From Flagellimonas abyssi (GTDB lineage: Bacteria; Bacteroidota; Bacteroidia; Flavobacteriales; Flavobacteriaceae): DNA of 64,000 bases. A program made the position numbers and the translations under genes. The stretch is from contig NZ_JAHZSV010000015.1 of NCBI RefSeq assembly GCF_019457905.1, positions 62,001 through 126,000 on the forward strand. Reading direction: 5' to 3'. Position 1 is the stretch's first letter; the number at the start of each line of letters is the position of its first letter. Shown here in pieces: positions 27,600-36,653 of this stretch. The notes below the pieces were generated by a model. The model saw nothing but the letters and a program-made list of their open reading frames with translations, was not told where the DNA came from and did no database searches.

Positions 27600-29003
27600 A
27601 TGTTTTTTAAGAAAATATCCAAGATTGCAATTACGCAATCAAAAATCAGTTATTTAGGCGCAATTGGTTTCGCTATACTCGTTATTTCCTGTAAGGAAGA
27701 AGCTAAAAATACTATCGCCGGCAAACCAAATATAATTTATATTTTAGCCGATGACCTTGGCTATGGAGACCTAGGTATATATGGTCAGGAAAAGTTTTCT
27801 ACACCTAATATTGATCGACTGGCATCACAGGGCATGGTCTTTACCCAACACTATTCCGGGAGTACCGTATGTGCACCCTCTCGTTCGGCCTTGATGACAG
27901 GTATGCATACAGGACATACGGTTGTGAGAGGAAACAAGGAAATTCAACCAGAAGGGCAATATCCAATTCCAGATAATACATACACCATTGCCGAGGCCTT
28001 GAAAAATGCCGGTTACATTACAGGTGCTTTCGGGAAATGGGGATTGGGCTTTCCAGGGTCACAAGGTGACCCGATAAATCAGGGATTTGATGTTTTTTAC
28101 GGATACAATTGTCAACGAATGGGGCATAACTATTACCCTTATCATCTTTGGTCGAATAAGGACTCTATCATTTTGTCCGAGAATTCAAATAAGCGTGATG
28201 GGATATATGCCCCGGAACTAATACACGCCCAAACGCTCAAATTCTTGGAGGATAACCAAGAGAACCCCTTTTTCCTATATGTGCCCAGTATTATTCCGCA
28301 TGCGGAACTGGCAGCTCCAGAAGCCTATATGGAGAAACATAAGGGAAATTATCCACCTGAAGAAATGTATAAAGGCATCGATGATGGGTCAAAATTCAAT
28401 CAAGGGGCCTATCGTTCCCAGAAAAATCCACATGCCGCTTTTGCTGCAATGATCAATGTACTGGACGATCAGGTGGGGGATATTATGGCCAAGGTAGAAG
28501 AATTGGGGCTCTCCAAGAATACCATAATTATTTTTACATCCGATAATGGGCCACATAGGGAAGGTGGAGCCGACCCGGAATATTTTGACAGCAATGGACC
28601 TTTAAAGGGGTTGAAAAGAGATTTGTATGAAGGGGGTATCAGAGTCCCTATGATTGTGAGGTGGCCCGGGAAAGTAACCCCCAACAGCAAAACAGATCAC
28701 ATATCAGCTTTTTGGGATGTTTTTCCAACCTTTTCCGAAATTGCGGGAATAGCCGCTCCAAACGACCTTGATGGTATTTCATTTCTTCCTACACTTTTGC
28801 AAAAAGAAAACCAGGAACAACATGATTATCTGTATTGGGAATTTCATGAAAAAGGGGGGCGACAAGCCATAAGAAAAGGTGACTGGAAGGCCGTTAAATA
28901 TGATGTTCTAAACAATCCAGAAGCTCCTATTGAGCTCTATAATTTAAAAGATGACTTGGGTGAAGAGAACAATATTGCTCCATTGCATACGGAAGTAGTG
29001 TAG
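27600..29003 (+). CDS. S1-type sulfatase lipoprotein, cut short by an amber codon
   Basis: This 467-residue S1 sulfatase is an exported lipoprotein (start MFFKKISK, hydrophobic core, VISC with Cys31). Metal-site residues are D51-D52 (YILADDLGYGDLG). The formylglycine motif is C91-A-P-S-R95, so the cysteine would be converted by an anaerobic-type maturase encoded elsewhere. TSDNGPHREGG carries the second metal-binding Asp-Asn. I chose the ATG at 27600 because it gives a regular signal; 27558 is an alternative. The frame ends HTEVV at a TAG (29001-29003), yet the same frame continues for 29 sensible codons (EMQSIFDTARTESKVFTF and on) to 29091-29093. The last strand and helix of the fold may therefore be lost. 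Confidence 0.88.
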   Translation: MFFKKISKIAITQSKISYLGAIGFAILVISCKEEAKNTIAGKPNIIYILADDLGYGDLGIYGQEKFSTPNIDRLASQGMVFTQHYSGSTVCAPSRSALMTGMHTGHTVVRGNKEIQPEGQYPIPDNTYTIAEALKNAGYITGAFGKWGLGFPGSQGDPINQGFDVFYGYNCQRMGHNYYPYHLWSNKDSIILSENSNKRDGIYAPELIHAQTLKFLEDNQENPFFLYVPSIIPHAELAAPEAYMEKHKGNYPPEEMYKGIDDGSKFNQGAYRSQKNPHAAFAAMINVLDDQVGDIMAKVEELGLSKNTIIIFTSDNGPHREGGADPEYFDSNGPLKGLKRDLYEGGIRVPMIVRWPGKVTPNSKTDHISAFWDVFPTFSEIAGIAAPNDLDGISFLPTLLQKENQEQHDYLYWEFHEKGGRQAIRKGDWKAVKYDVLNNPEAPIELYNLKDDLGEENNIAPLHTEVV

Positions 29004-29380
29004 GAAATGCAATCAATTTTTGATACGGCACGCACAGAATCTAAGGTTTTCACCTTTTCTTCGGATACGGATTTGACCAAAGATCTGGAATAGGTCTTAA
29101 CTTGATCAAATGAAAGGAGTCAAGCGAATCGTTCTAATGCGGATATACCAAACAACCTAGACCATATAACAAATAACGCTTGCACCTTGACTATTTCTTT
29201 TTGCCACATGTTGTCATGTTGTCATGTCAAATGATTGCAATTTAGCTGTAAAATACAGCCACTTTCTTTAGAGCGATGATATTTTTCCATGATTTCCTCT
29301 ACGGATAGATACTTTGGAACCTTGACCGGCACTTGACTTTTAATCCTTATAAATGTAATGATTATGATAGGCCCAATTCA
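29004..29380. other. Degraded region between sulfatase and transporter pseudogene
   Basis: Bases 29004-29093 are the lost C-terminal codons of the sulfatase. From 29094 to 29380 no complete gene is seen. On the minus strand, about 29380 to 29225, there is a short open stretch without ATG that reads like the end of a protein (ITFIRIKSQVPVKVPKYL, then SVEEIMEKYHRSKESG). It is possibly the remnant of a deleted gene. A tandem TTGTCATG duplication lies near 29213-29229. Confidence 0.35.
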
Positions 29381-31192
29381 CTATTTGACCGTACGTTTTA
29401 TTTTATTCCATATCATGAATAAGCTAATTCCGGATGCCAGGACAACGATTGTCAGAACAATGGCCCATGTCCAATTACCATAAATCCAGTAACCTACTGA
29501 AAATAGGGCGCTATAAATAAAAACAGTACCCAATAACATAGCCAATATTCCATCGGGGACAGTCCATCTTTCCTCCACGTCAATATTGATTCCCGCCATA
29601 GGCCCACGCTGAACGATTTTCCTCCAACCTGGCCCTCCCGGTCTTATTTTTTTGCAAAATTCCAACAACACCTCATCTGTCTCTGGAGAACTTATATAGG
29701 TAACGGTCAGCCAAGCCGTTGTGGTGACGAGCACAACCATTGGATATTCCGTCCAATTGGGCAACAATCCAGTGTCTACAGCGAACAAATAAGATCCCAA
29801 GGGAGTCAGCTTTAATAAAAGGGACAGTATTCCAGAGGCGAACATTGCGGTAATTTCACTCCATGCATTGATTCTCCACCAAAACCATCTCAAAATAAAA
29901 ATCAGTCCGGTACCAGCTCCAAACACCAACAAAATTTCAAAAAGCTGCAGTGCATTTTGAAGCAATAGAGCCAAGGCAGCACTTAAGATCATTAATACGA
30001 CCGTCGATATCCGTCCGACCAATACCAATCTTTTTTCAGAGCCATCCGGCCGAATCCGTTCCTTGTAAAAGTCATAAACAATATAGGAAGAACCCCAATT
30101 CAATTGGGTTGATATCGTGGACATATAGGCAGCAACCAAAGAGGTCAAAACCAGACCCAGAAGACCAGCCGGTAATTTGGTAAGCATGGCGGAAAAAGCT
30201 AGATCATGTCCGAGCTTGTCATCCGCCACTATGGGAAATGCTTCCTGAAGACTTGCCAGGTCGGGAAATACAACGATGGAGGCCAAGGCCACTAAAATCC
30301 AGGGCCATGGTCTTACGGCGTAATGCATGAGGTTAAAGAAAAAAGTGGCCATAATGGCGTGCTTTTCATTTTTGGCCGAGAGCATCCTTTGGGCAATATA
30401 CCCTCCTCCACCTGGTTCCGCTCCCGGGTACCATGAACTCCACCACTGTACCGACAATGGGATAATATTCAGCGTAATCATGGCATCCGCATTGTCGAGT
30501 TCAGGAAGAATATCCATTTTCATTTGGACATTGGGATTGGCCAATAGGGCCTCCATCCCACCAACCTCAGGTATATTGACCAAATAATATGCTGCACCTA
30601 TGGTTCCCCCCATAGCTACGAAAAAGAGGACGAAATCAGTATATACCACCCCTTTAAATCCCCCAATAGCACTAAAGACCACGGTTATTAGACCAGCATA
30701 TAGAACAGTTTGCCAAGGCTCCAAACCAAGCATGATCCCTCCTATCTTGATGGCTGCAAGAGTAACAGCCGACATAGTGATCACATTGAAGAGCACACCA
30801 AGGTAAACGGCCCTAAAACCACGCAAAAAGCGAGCAGGGGCACCTCCGTATCTAAGCTCATAAAACTCAAGATCTGTTTTAACATTGGACCTTCTCCATA
30901 ACTTAGCATATACAAAAACGGTCAGAAGACCTGTCAACAAGAATGCCCACCATACCCAATTACCTGCAACACCATTGGCACGAACAATATCAGTGACCAA
31001 ATTGGGCGTATCCGTTGAAAAAGTAGTCGCCACCATGGAAATGCCCAAAAGCCACCAGGGCATGGATCGACCGGATAGAAAATATTCGGTACTATTCCTT
31101 CCTGAACTTTTGGATACCTATAATCCTATCCCGAGTGTAACAGCAAAAAAGGTAATTATTATCACATAATCCAATGGCTGCAATGTTATCAT
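29381..31192 (-). pseudogene. SSS-family sodium:solute symporter with amber codon 25
   Basis: The full frame begins at the ATG 31192-31190: MITLQPLDYVIIITFF, a normal SSS first helix, continuing GIGL, then TAG (31120-31118), then VSKSSGRNSTEYFLSGRSMP. At the TAG position Trp would be natural (TGG to TAG). The part after the stop is a complete, well-conserved symporter with FSTDTPNLVTD (sodium-site region), 12-14 helices and AAYMSTISTQLNWGSS. The only later Met (31063) would delete the first helix and the SGR loop, so translation from it should not give a working transporter. The substrate is unknown; SSS proteins in such loci carry sugars or sugar acids. The gene ends the region downstream of the SGNH hydrolase gene. 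Confidence 0.85.
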
Positions 31193-31355
31193 AATTCAAT
31201 TTTTAAAATGATTGGAGATATTACAGGGCTCTACGTTTTTAAGTTTTTGAGGAAGGCAGGGAACAACCCTGCCCCCCTCTACCAACTAACCTGCTAAAAA
31301 AGCGCTTTCATCTAACTTTGATGGTCAATATTCTGTAGTATTCGTTCATAAATCA

Positions 31356-32051
31356 TTATAAGTAAGGCCTTAACAACCTAGCCCATAGGGCGTAGCCCTG
31401 TGCTGTTAAATGCAGTCCATCATTGGTATATTGAACATCCAATCGTCCCTTATCATCCAAAAAATGTGGATATAGATCGATCAGCTCGACATTTTTTTGT
31501 TTAGCAATTTTTCGCAGGACCCTATTGATGTTTAGAATATTGGAAGCCTTATCGTAATGATTTACAAACCGGTTGAACGTATCGTTTACAGGCAATAGGG
31601 TCTGCACATAAATTTCCGTTGAAGGAGACTCCTGAACTATTCGATCGATTATTTTCCGGTAGTTTCGTAGGATAATGCTATCAGGGATATTCCGAGACAA
31701 ATCATTTATTCCGATCAAGATGAATACCTTGGCCGGTCTGCCTTCTGTAACCTCATCCAATCGTTCCAGGACACCAAAAGTCATGTCCCCTGAAATACCT
31801 CGATTGACGGCATTGTCCACATTCAACAATTCGTTCCATTCTGTCCCCGCCGTTATACTGTTTCCTAAAAAAACAATATCATCCGTACTGTTTGGGAACA
31901 TCTTGAATTGAGCGACCTTATCGTAGAAGTTACTTGGCCTGTCAAGACTATCGACCTTTCTACTATGCTGAGCCTGTAAAGAGACAATCGCATAAACAAA
32001 ACAAATTATGAATATCAAACCACGTTTATATATCTCCTTGTTCTTTATCAT
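31356..32051 (-). CDS. SGNH/GDSL-family esterase, exported
   Basis: This 231-residue exported SGNH hydrolase has a signal peptide (basic start, core IFIICFVYAIVSLQA, then QHS). Block I is FLGNSITAG with nucleophile Ser65. The Gly block is NRGISGD, the Asn block is IGINDLS, and the catalytic Asp-His are in DGLHLTAQGY near the C-terminus. The family removes acetyl or similar esters; with a sialate O-acetylesterase and sulfatases nearby, deacetylation of a host-type glycan is the likely job. It follows the sulfatase gene by 71 bases on the same strand. Confidence 0.87.
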   Translation of the reverse strand: MIKNKEIYKRGLIFIICFVYAIVSLQAQHSRKVDSLDRPSNFYDKVAQFKMFPNSTDDIVFLGNSITAGTEWNELLNVDNAVNRGISGDMTFGVLERLDEVTEGRPAKVFILIGINDLSRNIPDSIILRNYRKIIDRIVQESPSTEIYVQTLLPVNDTFNRFVNHYDKASNILNINRVLRKIAKQKNVELIDLYPHFLDDKGRLDVQYTNDGLHLTAQGYALWARLLRPYL

Positions 32052-32122
32052 AAATCAAATTCTTTTAGTATTCCTGTTTTTGTACGGACATCACCAATTG
32101 CTTCCCTCCGTAAAAGGATTGA

Positions 32123-33754
32123 TCAATTCTGTTGGTTATCGTTATAAGTTTGGATAAATTTTTGATCAAGATCTTCTGAGTCCTTATATGTTTTTCGAAG
32201 CTGAGACAAATCCTTCTTAAGTTGTGCTTGTATTTTCGAGTATTCGGCATCATTATAAACATTTATCATCTCGTTGGGGTCTTCGACAAGGTCGTAAAGT
32301 TCCCATTCATCCACATCATGATAAAAATGGATCAGTTTATGTGTTTTAGTTGAAATTCCATAATGGCGTTTCACAGCATGTTCCGCAGGATATTCATAAT
32401 AATGGTAATAGACGCTTTCCCGGTTCCATTGTCGATCATTGCCTGTCAATAACGGTATTAAGCTTTCCCCCTGCATATCATTGGGTACCTTAATCCCCGC
32501 AGCATCCAAAAAGGTTTGTGCAAAATCCAAGTTTTGGACCAGCTCATCATTGGAACTGCCTGGTTCGATTTTGTTCGGCCAACGAACCAACAATGGGGTC
32601 TTAAAGGATTGTTGATACATAAATCGTTTATCGAACCAGCCATGTTCCCCCAGATAAAACCCTTGGTCGGAGGTGTATACCACCAAGGTATTCTTCGATA
32701 GCCCATTTTTCTCCAGATAATCCAAAACCCGGCCGACATTGTCGTCCACCGATTCAATACTGGCCAAGTAATCCTGCATATACCTTTGGTATTTCCACTG
32801 TATCTTTTGTTCTTCTGTCAAATGGGGCCATTGTTTTATAAAGTTTTCGGCGATGGAATCCAAAATCGGGGCATAAGCTTGGAGTTGTTCTTGCGTAAGT
32901 CGGTTTAACTCACCATTTATAAAAAGGTTTCGGTTTCTAGGATCCATTTCAATGCCCATATCTTCCAAAACGTCTGGGTAGACCTTACAGTCATAGCTCA
33001 TCAACATATGTTCTAAAATGTTCATTTCCGCGGTTTTGGCAGCTGTTCCCCTATGGACGTAATCGTCAAATAGCGTAGTAGGCTCCGGAACCTTGATTTT
33101 GGACCATTTTTGCAGTTTTTCCGCTTTAGGCCACCATGGCCGGTGTGGGGCTTTATGCAGGTACATCATCATAAAGGGTTTGGAGGTATCTCTTTTTTGA
33201 TCAAGCCATTCCAAGGTAAGATCGGTAATTATATCGGTGGCATAGCCCATTTTTTGGACGGTATCCCCAGCTTCAGTAATGAAATCTGGATTAATGTAAC
33301 GTCCTTGCCCTGGAACGATCATAAACTCGTCCACGCCCTTGGGACGATTGCCAAAATGAAGTTTACCGAACATGGCGGTCTGGTATCCAGCCTCTTGGAA
33401 CAATTGTGGAAAAGTTACCTGTGTGGTATCAAAGGGAGTAAGGTTATCTATTTTCCCATTAATATGTGCATGCTTTCCGGTCAAAATGGTAGCCCTTGAT
33501 GGGGCACATATCGAGTTTGTGACCGAAGCATTTGTAAACAGCATTCCTTCCTTTGCAATCCTGTCAATATTCGGTGTTCGAATTAGGGTATCGTATGCAC
33601 TTATCGCCTGATAGGCATGATCATCGGACATGATGAACAGGATATTCGGTCTTTTTTGGCGATTTGCATCATCTTGCCCTTTTGCCCTATTGGGGTTATC
33701 GCAGGAAAATAAACAAAGAATGGCTATCAAATAAATCAACGGTTGCTTTGACAT
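32123..33754 (-). CDS. S1-type sulfatase lipoprotein (GlcNAc-6-sulfatase-like)
   Basis: This 543-residue sulfatase has a lipoprotein signal (MSKQPLIYLIAILCLFSC, Cys18). The metal pair is D44-D45 (FIMSDDHAYQ) and the formylglycine motif is C83-A-P-S-R87. GKHAHINGKIDNLTPFD, FGKLHFGNRPKG and YTSDQGFYLGEHGWFDKRFM follow. The SDQGFYLGEHGWFDKR segment is typical of the S1 branch that includes N-acetylglucosamine-6-sulfatases and iduronate/glycan sulfatases. With the amino-sugar genes beside it, a GlcNAc-6-O-sulfatase is the best guess. The C-terminus is complete (the NMINVYND region is present), unlike the sulfatase at 27.6 kb. It lies 18 bases after the kinase gene. Confidence 0.92.
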   Translation of the reverse strand: MSKQPLIYLIAILCLFSCDNPNRAKGQDDANRQKRPNILFIMSDDHAYQAISAYDTLIRTPNIDRIAKEGMLFTNASVTNSICAPSRATILTGKHAHINGKIDNLTPFDTTQVTFPQLFQEAGYQTAMFGKLHFGNRPKGVDEFMIVPGQGRYINPDFITEAGDTVQKMGYATDIITDLTLEWLDQKRDTSKPFMMMYLHKAPHRPWWPKAEKLQKWSKIKVPEPTTLFDDYVHRGTAAKTAEMNILEHMLMSYDCKVYPDVLEDMGIEMDPRNRNLFINGELNRLTQEQLQAYAPILDSIAENFIKQWPHLTEEQKIQWKYQRYMQDYLASIESVDDNVGRVLDYLEKNGLSKNTLVVYTSDQGFYLGEHGWFDKRFMYQQSFKTPLLVRWPNKIEPGSSNDELVQNLDFAQTFLDAAGIKVPNDMQGESLIPLLTGNDRQWNRESVYYHYYEYPAEHAVKRHYGISTKTHKLIHFYHDVDEWELYDLVEDPNEMINVYNDAEYSKIQAQLKKDLSQLRKTYKDSEDLDQKFIQTYNDNQQN

Positions 33755-33772
33755 CTTTATGGAAATTTAAGG

Positions 33773-34621
33773 TTACCCTAGGTTTAGTTGATGATGCACA
33801 TCCCCTTTTTCCATAGGACTCTGGGTAAAAAATACGGTTCCATATCCACGCTTATACGCTTCCACTTTTATTGAATCCTTTAGAGAATAGGCCAGGTCCC
33901 CTATGAAATGTAAGGGCAGGGCCTTTAATTCCTTATCATAAGGCTCCAAGATATGGTCAAACACCTTGCAGATCCCTATTTGAATCATTGCCTTGATAAA
34001 AGGATGTTCTTGGTTCTGTATGAGGAACCAACCAAAATTTGCCAAGTAACCACTTGGGTTTGTTCCATGGTAAATTTCTTGCAGAATTTCTGAGTCATCC
34101 AATCCATAACAATCCTCCAAGTTTCTTCTCAATGATTCGGGCATTACCCCAAAGACATAATTTCTAAGGAGTTCTCTTCCAAAATAAACACTACTGCCAT
34201 CATCCATGATGGGACATCCAAAATCCGGTAATCGTTTATGGAGTTCCAGACCATCATAGAAACAGCTCTTGGTGTTTCCATCAAGAATGCAGACCACTGC
34301 AGGAGACCCTCCCTTGCACTTCACCGCTAGGTCCAGGTCCTCCTCGACAACAACTTTTATATCAGGCGCATACTCCTGAAAAAAACCGAGCAATATATTT
34401 TGGGGGACCGCTTGTTTTCCTCCAGTGCAATAAAATTCAACCCGGGAAATCCTATGAAGACGAAAGCTTCCATTCAATTCCTGGACAAGGGACCTGATTT
34501 CCATTTCCGAAGCAATCATAGGATTGAGTCCCATCGTTCTTTTTTCGCACAATCCAATCCTGTTGGCATCCAACAGGTGCCAATCACATTTTGAAGCTGT
34601 GCAATCTGCGACCAATATCAT
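33773..34621 (-). CDS. BadF/BadG-type (N-acetylglucosamine kinase-like) ATPase
   Basis: This 282-residue member of the BadF/BadG/BcrA ASKHA fold includes N-acetylglucosamine kinases. The N-terminal phosphate loop is ILVADCTASKCDWHLL (2-17), the sugar-binding region is around FYCTGGKQ, and LPDFGCPIMDDGSSVYFGREL (about 131-151) corresponds to the family's GWGxxLGDEGSGYWIGR region. The second phosphate motif, normally GTGSNSC-like, reads DGNTKSC here, a notable deviation. In context it would phosphorylate GlcNAc from the epimerase to GlcNAc-6-phosphate for the NagB fusion 8 bases upstream. Reduced or altered activity is possible. Confidence 0.8.
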   Translation of the reverse strand: MILVADCTASKCDWHLLDANRIGLCEKRTMGLNPMIASEMEIRSLVQELNGSFRLHRISRVEFYCTGGKQAVPQNILLGFFQEYAPDIKVVVEEDLDLAVKCKGGSPAVVCILDGNTKSCFYDGLELHKRLPDFGCPIMDDGSSVYFGRELLRNYVFGVMPESLRRNLEDCYGLDDSEILQEIYHGTNPSGYLANFGWFLIQNQEHPFIKAMIQIGICKVFDHILEPYDKELKALPLHFIGDLAYSLKDSIKVEAYKRGYGTVFFTQSPMEKGDVHHQLNLG

Positions 34622-34629
34622 GTCAAAAA

Positions 34630-36561
34630 CTACAACTGTTGAAAATTATAACGCACAAATGCTTCCATTGCTGCATAACTTGCCAATCCTAGGGACTGAT
34701 ACCTTTGTGCGGTTTCCTTGTTCCTATCCTCGGCCCTCACCCAAAATTCACGGAGATCCTCTCCTTGGAACATCACCCCGTCCTTTTGTGTTTGATGGAA
34801 AAATATAGCTTTTCGTTTTCGTAGAACCTGTGCCGGACTCATCGGAACGGCCATCTCGATCTCATGGGTCTCCCACTCGTGCCATGCGCCTCTATACAAC
34901 CAGACCCAACAATCTTCCATAAAGGCATTGCTCTTTAGTTCCTCCAAGGAAGCAAACAACGCTTCCAAGCATACCCGATGGGTTCCATGGGGGTCGGCCA
35001 AGTCCCCGGCCGCATAAATTTGATGCGGTTTGATCTCTTCAATAATACGGTTCATAATACGGATATCATCAACGCCCAACGGTTTTTTCCTTATAGCCCC
35101 GGTTTCATAAAAGGGAAGGTCCAAAAAGTGAACTTGACTATCTGGAATTCCCATATAGCGAGTAGCGGCCAAGCTTTCCGCCCTTCTGATATTCCCTTTG
35201 AGTTTTCTTACCAATTTCGAATCGTATTCTTCCTCCGTTTTGTCGGATATATTTTGCACGACCTCTGTAAACAGTTCCGATTTTTCCAAACTATTGGCCA
35301 CCTCCGCTATTTTGAGCGCTTCATGATCGGGCACCGCAATATTTCCGGAGGTCTGATACGCCACATGTACTTCGTGCCCTTGGGCGACCAAACGATCAAA
35401 GGTCCCTCCCATTGAAATAACATCATCATCCGGATGGGGACTGAAAATAATGACCCGCTTCCTTTCAGGTTGTGCACGTTCTGGACGATTGGAATCATCT
35501 GCATGGGGCTTACCTCCCGGCCATCCTGTAATGGTATGCTGAAGCCTATTGAACGTCTTGATGTTCAGTTCATATGAGGATTGCTCAGAACTTAAAAGAT
35601 CCGACATCCCCGAATCATTATAGTCCTTATCTGTCAATTGCAGGATTGGTTTGTTTTTTTGCATACTCAACCAAACTACGGCTTTATGAGTGAGATCCTT
35701 GGTCCAATCACAGGTCCTTACCAACCATGGGGTATCTATTCGGGTAAGGTGCGAAGCCGCTTCCTTGTCCAGCACAAATGTAGTGTTTGCATGTTCTTGG
35801 AGATAGGTTGCAGGTACATGGGCACTGATCTCCCCTTCTATGGTATCCCGTACAATTTCTGACTTGTTCTGTCCCCATGCGAGCAATACAATCCTTTTGG
35901 CTTTACTAATGGTTCCGATTCCCATGGTCACCGCCTTCCTCGGTACATTTTCCAATCCTTTGAAGGCTGGTGCGGCATCAACACGGGTGATATGGTCCAA
36001 GGTGATGTCCCTGGTCACGGAATTGAAATGGGACCCCGGCTCGTTAAAACCAATGTGTCCGGAACGGCCGATACCCAACAATTGAAAGTCCAGACCTCCT
36101 GCATCTTGAATAGCCTGCTCATACCTTTTACAGTACTCCTGTAACTCTTCCCTTGGAACCGTTCCATCTGGAATATTGATGTTCTCCGGTGCAATATCTA
36201 TATGGTCGAAGAGATGTTGGTGCATGAAATAATGGTAACTCTGAACATTATTGCGTTCCATGGGGTAATATTCATCCAGGTTAAAGGTGACCACATTACC
36301 AAAGCTCAGGCCCTCCTCCCTGTGCATTCGCACAAGCTCCTCATATACTTTGATAGGTGAGGATCCTGTTGCCAACCCAAGCACACAGGACTGCCTTTTA
36401 TTTTGTTTTTCCTTGATCAGATGTGCTATTTCCTCGGCCACTATTTTGGAACCTTCTTTGGAATCCTGAAAAATAACGTTGTGGATCTTTTCGAAGCGTG
36501 TATCTTCAAATTGACCCGCCGGTTTGTAACCGATAGAACTGTGATTAGTGATTGTTTCCAT
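34630..36561 (-). CDS. nagB: Glucosamine-6-phosphate deaminase fused to a PIG-L/LmbE deacetylase-like domain
   Basis: This 643-residue protein has two domains. Residues about 25-290 are NagB, which converts GlcN-6-P to fructose-6-P and ammonia: LGLATGSSPIKVYEEL, FNLDEYYPM with the catalytic Asp region, and LLGIGRSGHIGFNEPGS (usually LGIGxNGHIGFNEP, so Asn to Ser here). Residues about 375-620 are a PIG-L/LmbE zinc-dependent deacetylase fold with IIFSPHPDDDVISMGG and DLADPHGTHR. NagB-PIG-L fusions of this size occur in many Bacteroidota. Since no nagA gene is visible, the second domain could supply deacetylation of GlcNAc-6-P; this is inference. Confidence 0.93.
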   Translation of the reverse strand: METITNHSSIGYKPAGQFEDTRFEKIHNVIFQDSKEGSKIVAEEIAHLIKEKQNKRQSCVLGLATGSSPIKVYEELVRMHREEGLSFGNVVTFNLDEYYPMERNNVQSYHYFMHQHLFDHIDIAPENINIPDGTVPREELQEYCKRYEQAIQDAGGLDFQLLGIGRSGHIGFNEPGSHFNSVTRDITLDHITRVDAAPAFKGLENVPRKAVTMGIGTISKAKRIVLLAWGQNKSEIVRDTIEGEISAHVPATYLQEHANTTFVLDKEAASHLTRIDTPWLVRTCDWTKDLTHKAVVWLSMQKNKPILQLTDKDYNDSGMSDLLSSEQSSYELNIKTFNRLQHTITGWPGGKPHADDSNRPERAQPERKRVIIFSPHPDDDVISMGGTFDRLVAQGHEVHVAYQTSGNIAVPDHEALKIAEVANSLEKSELFTEVVQNISDKTEEEYDSKLVRKLKGNIRRAESLAATRYMGIPDSQVHFLDLPFYETGAIRKKPLGVDDIRIMNRIIEEIKPHQIYAAGDLADPHGTHRVCLEALFASLEELKSNAFMEDCWVWLYRGAWHEWETHEIEMAVPMSPAQVLRKRKAIFFHQTQKDGVMFQGEDLREFWVRAEDRNKETAQRYQSLGLASYAAMEAFVRYNFQQL

Positions 36562-36653
36562 TGTATTTATAGATTGAATATCATAGATTTTTGTAATTCA
36601 TCATTCTTATTGGCCTTGATATCATGGCCTCCATCGAAGGATATTATTTGGAA

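Noticed and set aside
27600-31192. Reassignment of TAG as a sense codon
   Set aside because: TAG ends lemA and the DUF2141 gene in the usual way, so single mutations or errors explain the two interrupted frames better.
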